DNA of 64,000 nt from an uncultured bacterium (GTDB lineage: Bacteria > Bacillota > Clostridia > Lachnospirales > Lachnospiraceae): contig CAJMSZ010000001.1 of assembly GCA_905216215.1 (NCBI GenBank), positions 1-64,000 on the forward strand, read 5' to 3'. Position numbers and translations under genes: made by a program. Positions 8,035 to 15,776 of the stretch are shown here, piece by piece (the first letter of the stretch is position 1; each line of letters begins with the position of its first letter). The notes under the pieces were generated by a model. The model was given only the letters and a program-made list of their open reading frames with translations. It was not told the DNA's origin and did not search any database.

Positions 8035-9267
8035 CTACCAGATATTACTGCCTGCTGCATAAGCCGTGGACCAGGCAATCTGCAAATTAAATCCACCCGT
8101 CACCGCATCTAAATCCAGTAGTTCTCCGGCAAAATATACTCCTTCTACCAACTTCGATTCCATTGTAGAAGGATTTACCTCTTTTACGTTAATTCCGCCT
8201 TGTGTAATAATTGCTTCTTTATAATCGCGCAGCCGAATAAGTGTCATTTCAAAATTCTTAATCAGATGGACAAATCCCTGTCGTTCTTCTTTCGAAATTA
8301 CATTTACCTTTTTCTCCGAATCAATTCCGCTCTCTGCAATCATCACAGGAACCAATTTAGAAGGGAAAAGTCCCCCTATAGCATTCTTGAACTGTTTGTT
8401 ATGATTTGCCTCAAACTCTCTGAGTACTCTTGCATCTAACTGTTCTTCTGATAGAGATGGCTTTAAATCAATACTCAGCTTCAATTCTTTCTTTTCGGAA
8501 AGTTCTTTTCCTATATAGGCACTTGCACTTAAAATCAGAGGCCCACTTACACCATAATGGGTAAACAGCATCTCTCCGAAATCCTGATAAAGTACTTTTT
8601 TCCCATCCAGGATTCTGGTTTCCACATTCTTCAAAGACAAACCCATAAGTTCCGGTACAAAATATTCTTTTGTTTCTATAGGGACCAGAGATGGCCTGAG
8701 TTCAGTAACTTTATGCCCAAGTGCTTTGGCAAACCGGTATCCGTCTCCCGTAGAACCAGTTGTCTGATATGACATTCCTCCCGTGCAAAGAATACATGCA
8801 TCTCCTTCTACCACGGTTCCATCTGCCAGTTTCAGTGCTGCAAACCTTCCATCTTTCTTCGCTATTTGTGTTACAGTCTGATATAAATGAATCTGCACGC
8901 CTTGCGCTTTCATCTCTTTTTCCAACACTTTAATCACATCGGATGAATGGTCGGAAGCAGGGAACACCCGATTTCCACGTTCCACCTTTATCTGTAATCC
9001 CAAAGATTCAAAAAAGTCCATTACATCCTGATTCGTGTAGCCATAAAAACTACTATATAAAAATTTATCATTGGTCACAACGCTGGAGAATAGGGTATCC
9101 ATATCACATGCATTAGTAAGATTACATCTTCCCTTACCGGTAATAAAAAGTTTCTTCCCAAGCTTTTCGTTTTTTTCAAACACATGCACTTCATTTCCAT
9201 TACGTGCCGCGAAAATAGAGGCTAGCATTCCTGCTGCGCCTCCACCTACAATCAGTACTTTACTCAT
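8035..9267 (-). CDS. HI0933-family NAD(P)/FAD-dependent oxidoreductase
   Basis: The 410-residue flavoprotein has an N-terminal FAD-binding GGGAAGMLASIFAARNG and the GKKLFITGKGRCNLTNAC block typical of the HI0933/YhiN/BaiN family. CTGGMSYQTTGSTGDG and the C-terminal GGFNLQIAWSTAYAAG complete the FAD-binding fold. The physiological substrate is not settled. Some relatives have been linked to bile acid dehydroxylation (BaiN), but this genomic context (next to cmk) suggests a housekeeping role. It is probably co-transcribed with rpiR upstream (gap 12 bp) and cmk downstream. Confidence 0.9.
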   Translation of the reverse strand: MSKVLIVGGGAAGMLASIFAARNGNEVHVFEKNEKLGKKLFITGKGRCNLTNACDMDTLFSSVVTNDKFLYSSFYGYTNQDVMDFFESLGLQIKVERGNRVFPASDHSSDVIKVLEKEMKAQGVQIHLYQTVTQIAKKDGRFAALKLADGTVVEGDACILCTGGMSYQTTGSTGDGYRFAKALGHKVTELRPSLVPIETKEYFVPELMGLSLKNVETRILDGKKVLYQDFGEMLFTHYGVSGPLILSASAYIGKELSEKKELKLSIDLKPSLSEEQLDARVLREFEANHNKQFKNAIGGLFPSKLVPVMIAESGIDSEKKVNVISKEERQGFVHLIKNFEMTLIRLRDYKEAIITQGGINVKEVNPSTMESKLVEGVYFAGELLDLDAVTGGFNLQIAWSTAYAAGSNIW

Positions 9268-9279
9268 CCGATTTTCCTT

Positions 9280-10197
9280 TTATCTTTCTTTATTCTCCAT
9301 TTTTAGTTCTACACTTTCCTTTACCGGATTCAGTTCGTCACGGGAATACACCTGATATTCATCCCATATTTCTTCCAGTTTCCCAAGTGTGTTGATTACT
9401 TCATTCTGCTTCTTCATACAGATTGCAACTACAAGCGCATTAATGACACTAAGTGGGGCAACCAGTGAATCTACAATAGATGCCATATCACTTCTGGCAA
9501 TCAGGTTGCAGGAAGAATAGAGTGTCATGGGAGAATGTACACTGTCCGTTAAAGTTATGACTTTTGCCTTACGGTTACTTGCAAATTCCAGTGCTTTTAA
9601 TGTTCGCATAGAATACCGTGGAAAACTGATACCAATTACCACCGCTTCTTCATCAACATGAATAATCTGCTCAAAAATATCACTGGAACCATTTGCATTC
9701 ACTGTAACCACATTATCAAAAATAAGATTCAGGTAAAATGCCAGAAAGCTTGCAAGGGGTGCACAGCTTCTGATTCCTACAAGATAAATCTTCTTCGCAT
9801 TGATAATCGTATCGACTGCCATTTCAAAAGCCTGCTGGTCAATACTCTCCATAGTCAGTTTGATTTTCTCGATATCCGAATGCAACACATTCGTCAAAAT
9901 CTCACTCTGGGTAATTCTTCCATAAGTAACCTCCATCCTCTGAATGGAATTCAGCTTCGTGCGGACCATTTCCCCCAATGCCTTTTGAAATTCCGGATAT
10001 CCTTTATACCCAAGCTGTGTAGCAAACCGTACAACCGTTGATTCACTCACCCCTACAGCTTCTCCCATCTTAGCCGCTGTCAGAAATGCTGCCTTATCAT
10101 AATTCTGACGGATGTAATCCGTCAGGCGTCTCTGTCCTTTGCTTAATTTTGGATATTTCTCATCCAATCTTGCCAATAATTCATTCTGTGTGTTCAC
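9280..10197 (-). CDS. MurR/RpiR family transcriptional regulator
   Basis: The protein of about 305 residues has an N-terminal HTH_6 domain (LSKGQRRLTDYIRQNYD...VGVSESTVVRFATQLGYKGYPEF) and a C-terminal SIS sugar-phosphate-binding domain (KIYLVGIRSCAPLASFLAFYLN, VVIGISFPRYS). Such regulators usually respond to phosphosugars. I place the start at the GTG 10195-10197: GGAGG sits 6 nt before it, and the promoter at 10240-10268 lies inside the longer possible frame. The ligand cannot be told. It follows the decarboxylase operon on the same strand but has its own promoter. Confidence 0.88.
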   Translation of the reverse strand: MNTQNELLARLDEKYPKLSKGQRRLTDYIRQNYDKAAFLTAAKMGEAVGVSESTVVRFATQLGYKGYPEFQKALGEMVRTKLNSIQRMEVTYGRITQSEILTNVLHSDIEKIKLTMESIDQQAFEMAVDTIINAKKIYLVGIRSCAPLASFLAFYLNLIFDNVVTVNANGSSDIFEQIIHVDEEAVVIGISFPRYSMRTLKALEFASNRKAKVITLTDSVHSPMTLYSSCNLIARSDMASIVDSLVAPLSVINALVVAICMKKQNEVINTLGKLEEIWDEYQVYSRDELNPVKESVELKMENKER

Positions 10198-10239
10198 TGT
10201 CTTCCTCCGGGCTCCAGGCTCTGCCTGTTCACTTCCTCT

Positions 10240-10268
10240 ATTGTACCACGCAGGAATCGACTTGTAAA
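10240..10268 (-). promoter_or_regulatory. Promoter of the rpiR gene
   Basis: TTTACA (10263-10268) and TACAAT (10240-10245), read on the minus strand, are 17 bp apart. The predicted start of transcription near 10233 excludes translation starts upstream of it. Confidence 0.6.
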
Positions 10269-10317
10269 TGTTCGTCTTGCTCACTGTACACTTACTACAC
10301 AGCGTACCTCTCTCGTA

Positions 10318-11736
10318 TTATACCGGATAGCTGCCATTCTCCGTATCAGCAATGGTCGTGTCTATTTTTTTCATTTGTGCATCGCGATATTTGAAAAATT
10401 CCGTTGCTACCTGTGGAAATAGCGCATAGCTGAGCACATCCTCGTCCTGCATTTTGTATTGGGTCATTTCTTTTTCCAATGTTTCCAGTTCATCCGGAAT
10501 CAAGTCAGCCGGACGACAGGTAATGACTTCTGCATCTTCTCCAAGGACTTTTTTCTTCACTTCTTCGTTGAATGGTTTTACCGTTGCACCATATTTTCCA
10601 CTCAGCACATCCTTTGTCTCTTTAGTCGCCATTTTATAGCGTTCTCCCATAAGCACATTGAATACAGCCTGAGTTCCAACAATCTGGGAAGACGGAGTTA
10701 CAAGTGGTGGCTCTCCCAAATCTTTTCGAACCCGTGGCACTTCTTCCAGCACTTCATAGAATTTATCCTCTGCGCCCTGTTCCTTCAACTGGGAAGTGAG
10801 ATTCGAAAGCATTCCGCCCGGAACCTGATACAACAGAGTTTTAATATTTACACCCAGATTTTTCGGATTTAGCAAACCACTTTCCAATGCCTCATCACGG
10901 ATCGGGCGGAAATAATCTGCAATCTCTGCAAGTAATTTCTGGTCTAATCCTGTATCATATGGAGTCCCCTTAAATGTCTCTACCATCACCTCCGTAGCCG
11001 GCTGTGATGTTCCAAGTGCCAGAGGTGACATAGCTGTGTCAATAATGTCTACTCCCGCTTCCACCGCCTTTAAATAAGTCATAGATGCAACGCCGGAAGT
11101 GTAATGAGTATGAAGCTGAATTGGAAGACTGGTCGCTTCTTTCAGTGCGCCTACCAGCTCCGTTGCCTTATAAGGCAGCAGCAGACCTGCCATATCTTTA
11201 ATGCAAATAGAGTCTGCTCCCATATCTTCGATGCGTCTGGCAATATTGACCCAATAATCCAAGGTATAGGCATCTCCCAGTGTATAAGAAAGCGCCACCT
11301 GTGCTTCCGCATGTTCCTTATTTGCCGCCTTAACTGCTGTTTCCAGGTTTCTCAAATCGTTAAGACAATCAAAAATACGAATAATATCAATTCCATTTGC
11401 TACCGATTTCTGTACGAAATATTCCACGACATCATCTGCATAAGGACGATATCCCAGAATATTCTGTCCGCGGAAAAGCATCTGAAGCTTCGTATGCTTA
11501 AACCCGTCACGGAATTTACGAAGTCTGTCCCATGGGTCCTCCTTTAAAAAACGTAAGGACGCATCAAAGGTTGCACCACCCCAACATTCTACAGCATGAT
11601 AGCCCACCTTATCCATCTTATCTACGATGGGAAGCATCTGTTCTGTGGTCAAACGAGTTGCCAGTAAGGATTGGTGTGCGTCACGAAGTACAGTCTCCAT
11701 TATTTTAACCGGTTTCGGTTCTATATTATTTGCCAT
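10318..11736 (-). CDS. oadA: Oxaloacetate decarboxylase alpha / pyruvate carboxyltransferase subunit
   Basis: The 472-residue protein is a DRE-TIM carboxyltransferase with ETVLRDAHQSLLATR at the start, WGGATFDASLRFL, metal-binding LHTHYTSG and DTAMSPLALGTSQPATE. These are hallmarks of the OadA/PycB/5S transcarboxylase family, which moves a carboxyl group between oxaloacetate (or pyruvate) and biotin. No biotinyl domain is attached, and the carrier is encoded separately two genes upstream. It is the last gene of the operon mmdA-oadG-biotin carrier-oadB-oadA. Confidence 0.93.
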   Translation of the reverse strand: MANNIEPKPVKIMETVLRDAHQSLLATRLTTEQMLPIVDKMDKVGYHAVECWGGATFDASLRFLKEDPWDRLRKFRDGFKHTKLQMLFRGQNILGYRPYADDVVEYFVQKSVANGIDIIRIFDCLNDLRNLETAVKAANKEHAEAQVALSYTLGDAYTLDYWVNIARRIEDMGADSICIKDMAGLLLPYKATELVGALKEATSLPIQLHTHYTSGVASMTYLKAVEAGVDIIDTAMSPLALGTSQPATEVMVETFKGTPYDTGLDQKLLAEIADYFRPIRDEALESGLLNPKNLGVNIKTLLYQVPGGMLSNLTSQLKEQGAEDKFYEVLEEVPRVRKDLGEPPLVTPSSQIVGTQAVFNVLMGERYKMATKETKDVLSGKYGATVKPFNEEVKKKVLGEDAEVITCRPADLIPDELETLEKEMTQYKMQDEDVLSYALFPQVATEFFKYRDAQMKKIDTTIADTENGSYPV

Positions 11737-11755
11737 GAAAGTTCCCTCCCTTTTC

Positions 11756-12907
11756 TTACTTTACGCCAAAAATTGCCATAAATGTTCCGGCTGCCACCGC
11801 GGTTCCAATTACACCTGCCACATTCGGTCCCATGGCATGCATCAGCAGGAAATTTGTCGGGTCAGCCTCAGCTCCTACTTTCTGGGAAACACGTGCAGCC
11901 ATCGGAACTGCAGAAACACCGGCTGAACCAATCAATGGATTCACCTTGCCCTTGGTTGCCCAGCACATGAGTTTCCCAAATAAGACGCCGGCTGCTGTTC
12001 CGAATGCAAAAGCCACAAGACCGAGTACTACGATCTTAATGGTATTCCAGTTCAAGAATGCCTCTGCACTGGTCGTTGCTCCAACCGATGTTCCAAGCAA
12101 AATAACTACGATGTACATCATTGCATTGGAAGCTGTCTCCGTAAGCTGACGCACAACTCCCGACTCCTTGAAAAGATTTCCCAGCATCAGCATACCAACA
12201 AGAGGAGCCGTAGTAGGCAAGATCAAAGAGACTACAATGGTAACAATAATCGGGAATAAAATTTTTTCCAGCTTGGTTACCGGTCTTAACTGTCCCATCT
12301 TGATTTTCCGCTCTTTTTCTGTAGTCAAAGCCTTCATGATTGGCGGCTGGATAATCGGAACCAGTGACATATAAGAATATGCCGCCACCGCAATCGGTCC
12401 CATCAGGGATGTCTGTTGCAACTTTTCCGCAAGATAAATAGAAGTCGGTCCATCCGCACCACCTATAATAGAAATAGCTGCTGCAGCTTTATCTGAAAAT
12501 CCAAGTAGCATCGCCATCAAATATGCTGCAAATATACCAAACTGTGCTGCTGCTCCGAGCAAAAAGCTTTTAGGATTGGCAATGAGCGGACCAAAATCTG
12601 TCATCGCTCCCACTCCCATAAAAATCAGGGATGGAAGAATAGCCCATTCATCTAACTTATAGAAATAATACAAAAGTCCACCGGCTCCATTGGCCGCATC
12701 CTCTGCGTGAAGCATAATATCCGGATAGATATTAACCAAAAGCATGCCAAATGCAATCGGCACCAGCAAAAGCGGTTCAAATTCATGTCGAATCGCCAGA
12801 TAAAGGAAAAAGCATGCCACACCTATCATGACATAATTACCTACCGTCAGATTAAAGAATGCAGTCTGATGAATCAGGTTTCCCAGGGTTGTTAAAATAT
12901 ATTCCAT
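11756..12907 (-). CDS. oadB: Sodium ion-translocating decarboxylase beta subunit
   Basis: The 383-residue integral membrane protein has about nine to eleven hydrophobic segments. It contains family blocks GGADGPTSIYLAEKL and GSAGVSAVPMAARV, which carry polar residues used in Na+ and carboxybiotin handling. The beta subunit decarboxylates carboxybiotin and pumps Na+ outward. The gap to oadA is 19 bp and to the biotin carrier is 53 bp, consistent with one operon. The sequence alone cannot tell oxaloacetate, methylmalonyl-CoA or glutaconyl-CoA systems apart, since all share this subunit. Confidence 0.95.
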   Translation of the reverse strand: MEYILTTLGNLIHQTAFFNLTVGNYVMIGVACFFLYLAIRHEFEPLLLVPIAFGMLLVNIYPDIMLHAEDAANGAGGLLYYFYKLDEWAILPSLIFMGVGAMTDFGPLIANPKSFLLGAAAQFGIFAAYLMAMLLGFSDKAAAAISIIGGADGPTSIYLAEKLQQTSLMGPIAVAAYSYMSLVPIIQPPIMKALTTEKERKIKMGQLRPVTKLEKILFPIIVTIVVSLILPTTAPLVGMLMLGNLFKESGVVRQLTETASNAMMYIVVILLGTSVGATTSAEAFLNWNTIKIVVLGLVAFAFGTAAGVLFGKLMCWATKGKVNPLIGSAGVSAVPMAARVSQKVGAEADPTNFLLMHAMGPNVAGVIGTAVAAGTFMAIFGVK

Positions 12908-12960
12908 GTTAAAACCTCCAGTTGTTTCCTACGCATTTTATGTATGTTCTCCTACAGTTT

Positions 12961-13329
12961 CTAATTCAAAGTAGCAAGAACCTGTCCGGCTTCAATCACA
13001 TCACCTACTGACACATCAACACTGGCAACGGTTCCAGCCTCCGGTGCGACAACCGGTATCTCCATTTTCATTGCCTCAATAATCACAACCGTATCACCTT
13101 TTTCAACCTTCGCTCCTACACTGGCCTCTATTTTAAATACCTTTCCAGCTGCACCTGCGGCTACTTTGATTTTTCCATTTCCTGCTTCTTTCTTCTGCAC
13201 CGGTACTGAAGCCGGCGCTTTCGTCTTGACAGGCTGTGCAGAAGGCGATGCCGTAACTATTCCTTCCTCTTTTTCCTCCACTACTACATCATAGACATTT
13301 CCATTCACTGTAATTGTATAACTCTTCAT
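12961..13329 (-). CDS. Biotin carboxyl carrier subunit
   Basis: The 122-residue protein is a short N-terminal strand region (MKSYTITVNGNVYDVVVEE), a flexible Ala/Pro/Lys/Val linker and a C-terminal biotinyl domain. EAMKMEIPV holds the lysine that is biotinylated. It resembles MmdC/GcdC and the 1.3S subunit of transcarboxylase. It carries CO2 between the carboxyltransferase subunits and OadB. The ATG at 13327-13329 is chosen because GGGAGG lies 7 nt upstream. Confidence 0.95.
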   Translation of the reverse strand: MKSYTITVNGNVYDVVVEEKEEGIVTASPSAQPVKTKAPASVPVQKKEAGNGKIKVAAGAAGKVFKIEASVGAKVEKGDTVVIIEAMKMEIPVVAPEAGTVASVDVSVGDVIEAGQVLATLN

Positions 13330-13344
13330 CCTGATTCCTCCCAA

Positions 13345-14124
13345 CTATCGATTCCACTGATTTGATTTTCTTCTCTTTATCGAACGGACAACAAAGGTAT
13401 CCGTGGTAGTTCCCTCATAAGCTGCAATAGCCGCTGCAATAACAGCTACCAGCTCCGTTTCATCTGTCTCTTCCGGTTCTTCCGCCTTTTCCACAACTAT
13501 CTGTTCATTTTTCTTCTTTCCACGCTTCTTGTTTTCTCTTTTCTGCGTCAATACAGGTATATACTTAAATAGAGAGATTAAGAAACACATAAAAATCAGC
13601 ACAAGAAATACGGTTCCCATTCCAAGAACTGTGTTGACTCCTGCCTTTTGCATAATCTCTCCAATACTGAAATGGGCATTCACTGTAAATGCTTCTAAGG
13701 CAAGATTTTTATCAAAGGTAAATTCCAAATCCGCTTTTCTTTTTGAAAAGGTTGCCTCCGTGCTGATTGTAACTCCTGTGGCAGATGCTTCACAGACGTA
13801 CGCTCCATGGCTGTCATAAGTTCCACACTCCTCCTGGGAAGCTTCCCAGGCCTCAAGAGCTGCCTCAAAGTCTTCTGCTTTCATCTTCACTCCGGTCTGT
13901 TCCTCTACCTGTGCCATCAGATAGCCTTGATTCCAGTCGGATAATTCACTGACATCTTGCTCGGTCAGATATCCACTGGAAATCAACTGAAAGATATTAT
14001 CGCATGCCTGTGTAATCTGTTCTTTGTCATATGCAATTTTCTTACTCTGCCCACAGCCTGTCATAAGCACAGTACTCATAACAAGACAGATAACCGTGGC
14101 AAAAAATCTACAACTCTTTTTCAA
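13345..14124 (-). CDS. oadG: Lipoprotein with OadG-type membrane domain (decarboxylase gamma subunit)
   Basis: The 259-residue protein starts with a lipoprotein signal (lipobox LMTGC, Cys near residue 24) and has an extracytoplasmic helical region (about 30-160). It then has one membrane helix (about 168-190), a charged cytoplasmic tail (KRENKKRGKKKNE) and a C-terminal LVAVIAAAIAAYEG..FVVRSIKRR block, typical of OadG. Classical OadG is under 100 residues, so this is the enlarged lipoprotein form. It probably anchors and assembles the Na+ pump. The start codon is TTG after GAGGGGTG. It sits 14 bp after mmdA. Confidence 0.85.
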   Translation of the reverse strand: MKKSCRFFATVICLVMSTVLMTGCGQSKKIAYDKEQITQACDNIFQLISSGYLTEQDVSELSDWNQGYLMAQVEEQTGVKMKAEDFEAALEAWEASQEECGTYDSHGAYVCEASATGVTISTEATFSKRKADLEFTFDKNLALEAFTVNAHFSIGEIMQKAGVNTVLGMGTVFLVLIFMCFLISLFKYIPVLTQKRENKKRGKKKNEQIVVEKAEEPEETDETELVAVIAAAIAAYEGTTTDTFVVRSIKRRKSNQWNR

Positions 14125-14138
14125 TCCTGATCACCCCT

Positions 14139-15575
14139 CTATACAGCTCCATGCTTCTTGGATGGACGTATTTCTTTTTTCGTAAACAACATTTCAAATG
14201 CTGCAATCAAATGTTTTCTGGTGCTCTTCGGTTCAATGATTGCATCCACGTATCCTCTTTTTGCTGCGGAAACCGGGCTGGACTGCAAATTCCGATACGC
14301 TTCTGTCTGACGTACAAGTTCTTCTCCGTCTGCATCTGCATACATAATCTTCACAGCCATATCTGCCTCCATCATTCCAATCTCCGCCTCCGGCCACGCG
14401 TAAACCAAATCAGCTCCGACAGATTTACTGTTCATAGCCACATATGCACTTCCATAGGCCTTGCCTGTCACTACATTTACCTTGGGCACTGTAGCATCTG
14501 TGAATTCATAAATAAGAGCTCCCATGGCCTTCGCCAGATATTTTTCCGAATTCTCTGAAGCCTGCAGACCTTTTACATTGGTAAGTGTAAGGACAGGGAT
14601 TCCAAAAGCATCACAAAATTTCACAAATTCAGCTGCTTTCCGGCATCCTTCTGCAGTAAGATATCCATCGTAAGTTTCTATTTTTTCTCCATCTTCGTTA
14701 TAAACAGCACTCCGGTTGGCAACTGCACCTATTGTCATACCATTTAACTTCAAAAATCCGGTTACCATTTCTTTCGCATAATTTCTTTTTGTTTCAAAAA
14801 ACAGGTAATGATCACCCAACATAGGAAGCAATACCGACGGATCCTCCAGACTGCTTTCAATTTCTTTACAAAGTCTGTTTAAATCATCTGTTCCTGCTTC
14901 GTAGGAATCATGATCTTTGTTATTTGCAGGGAGAACAGAAACCAGTGTACGGATTGCTTCAATCACTTCTCCATCGGTTCCCACCATATCAACCGTTCCG
15001 CTTTCCTTGCTCTGGAATTCAGCACTGGAAAAATCACATTTTTCTCTGCGGTTTTCCTGAATTGTGTTCGGTGAATTCACAAACAGCTTTCCTGTCTGTG
15101 CCATAAACGTAAAATCATTCAATGCTGTGCCTGCAGCCAGACCACCACCGCAATTTCCAAAAACTGCTGTAATCTGTGGAATGACTCCCGACGCCATAAC
15201 CTGTTTGTAATACATACTTCCAAGGGCATGCAAAGCGTCCGTGGCTTCCTGGAGGCGAATTCCTGAGCAATCAATAAAGCCGATTACGGGTGCTCCCATC
15301 TTCATAGCCATATCATATAGAGCTGCAATTTTTCTGGCATGCATCTCTCCTACAGATCCTTTTAAGACCATTGCATCCTGACTATATACATAAACAAGGC
15401 CACCTTCTATGGTGCCATAACCAGTAATCACTCCATCTGACGGAGCACATTTTTCCTGCAGATTGAAGTCTGTTGCACGAGCGGTTACCGCACCACCTAT
15501 TTCCACAAAGCTTCCCGCATCCAGCAAGGCATCAATTCTGATTTTTGCCGGACTTGAGATCTTCCTATTCTCCAT
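14139..15575 (-). CDS. mmdA: Acyl-CoA carboxyltransferase subunit (MmdA / 12S type)
   Basis: The 478-residue protein is a crotonase-fold carboxyltransferase with two related halves. GNCGGGLAAG and the later GKAYGSAYVAMNSKSVGADLVYAWP build the oxyanion and CoA sites. It moves a carboxyl group between an acyl-CoA (methylmalonyl-, malonyl- or glutaconyl-CoA) and biotin. The usual N-terminal leader is short, and the substrate cannot be assigned by eye. It is the first gene of the operon, with ribosome site GGAGGGATGATTT and a strong promoter at 15634-15662. Confidence 0.9.
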   Translation of the reverse strand: MENRKISSPAKIRIDALLDAGSFVEIGGAVTARATDFNLQEKCAPSDGVITGYGTIEGGLVYVYSQDAMVLKGSVGEMHARKIAALYDMAMKMGAPVIGFIDCSGIRLQEATDALHALGSMYYKQVMASGVIPQITAVFGNCGGGLAAGTALNDFTFMAQTGKLFVNSPNTIQENRREKCDFSSAEFQSKESGTVDMVGTDGEVIEAIRTLVSVLPANNKDHDSYEAGTDDLNRLCKEIESSLEDPSVLLPMLGDHYLFFETKRNYAKEMVTGFLKLNGMTIGAVANRSAVYNEDGEKIETYDGYLTAEGCRKAAEFVKFCDAFGIPVLTLTNVKGLQASENSEKYLAKAMGALIYEFTDATVPKVNVVTGKAYGSAYVAMNSKSVGADLVYAWPEAEIGMMEADMAVKIMYADADGEELVRQTEAYRNLQSSPVSAAKRGYVDAIIEPKSTRKHLIAAFEMLFTKKEIRPSKKHGAV

Positions 15576-15633
15576 AAATCATCCCTCCATACTTCTCTAT
15601 TTATCTGATTAACTTCTTGTTTTCCCTATACTC

Positions 15634-15662
15634 ATTATACTGATTTTCAGAATACTCTGCAA
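15634..15662 (-). promoter_or_regulatory. Promoter of the decarboxylase operon
   Basis: On the minus strand, TTGCAG (15657-15662) and TATAAT (15634-15639) are 17 bp apart. The leader is about 50 nt. Confidence 0.75.
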
Positions 15663-15712
15663 CCGTTTCAAATATTTTCGTTATTTTTTTCACATCCTAC
15701 ATTTTTTATGTA

Positions 15713-15742
15713 CAAAAAGGCAGCCTGTATTAAGACTGCCTC
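15713..15742 (-). terminator. Terminator after leuA
   Basis: AGGCAG..CTGCCT (15718-15723 with 15736-15741), followed by TTTTTG on the minus strand, ends the leuA transcript before the decarboxylase operon promoter. Confidence 0.78.
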
Positions 15743-15776
15743 ACTGCTGTTTCCTTTTATTAAATATTTCCGTTAA

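Noticed and set aside
15656..15672. Possible catabolite (cre) site near the decarboxylase operon promoter
   Set aside because: TGAAACGGTTGCA is nearly palindromic but one base shorter than the cre consensus and does not align with it.
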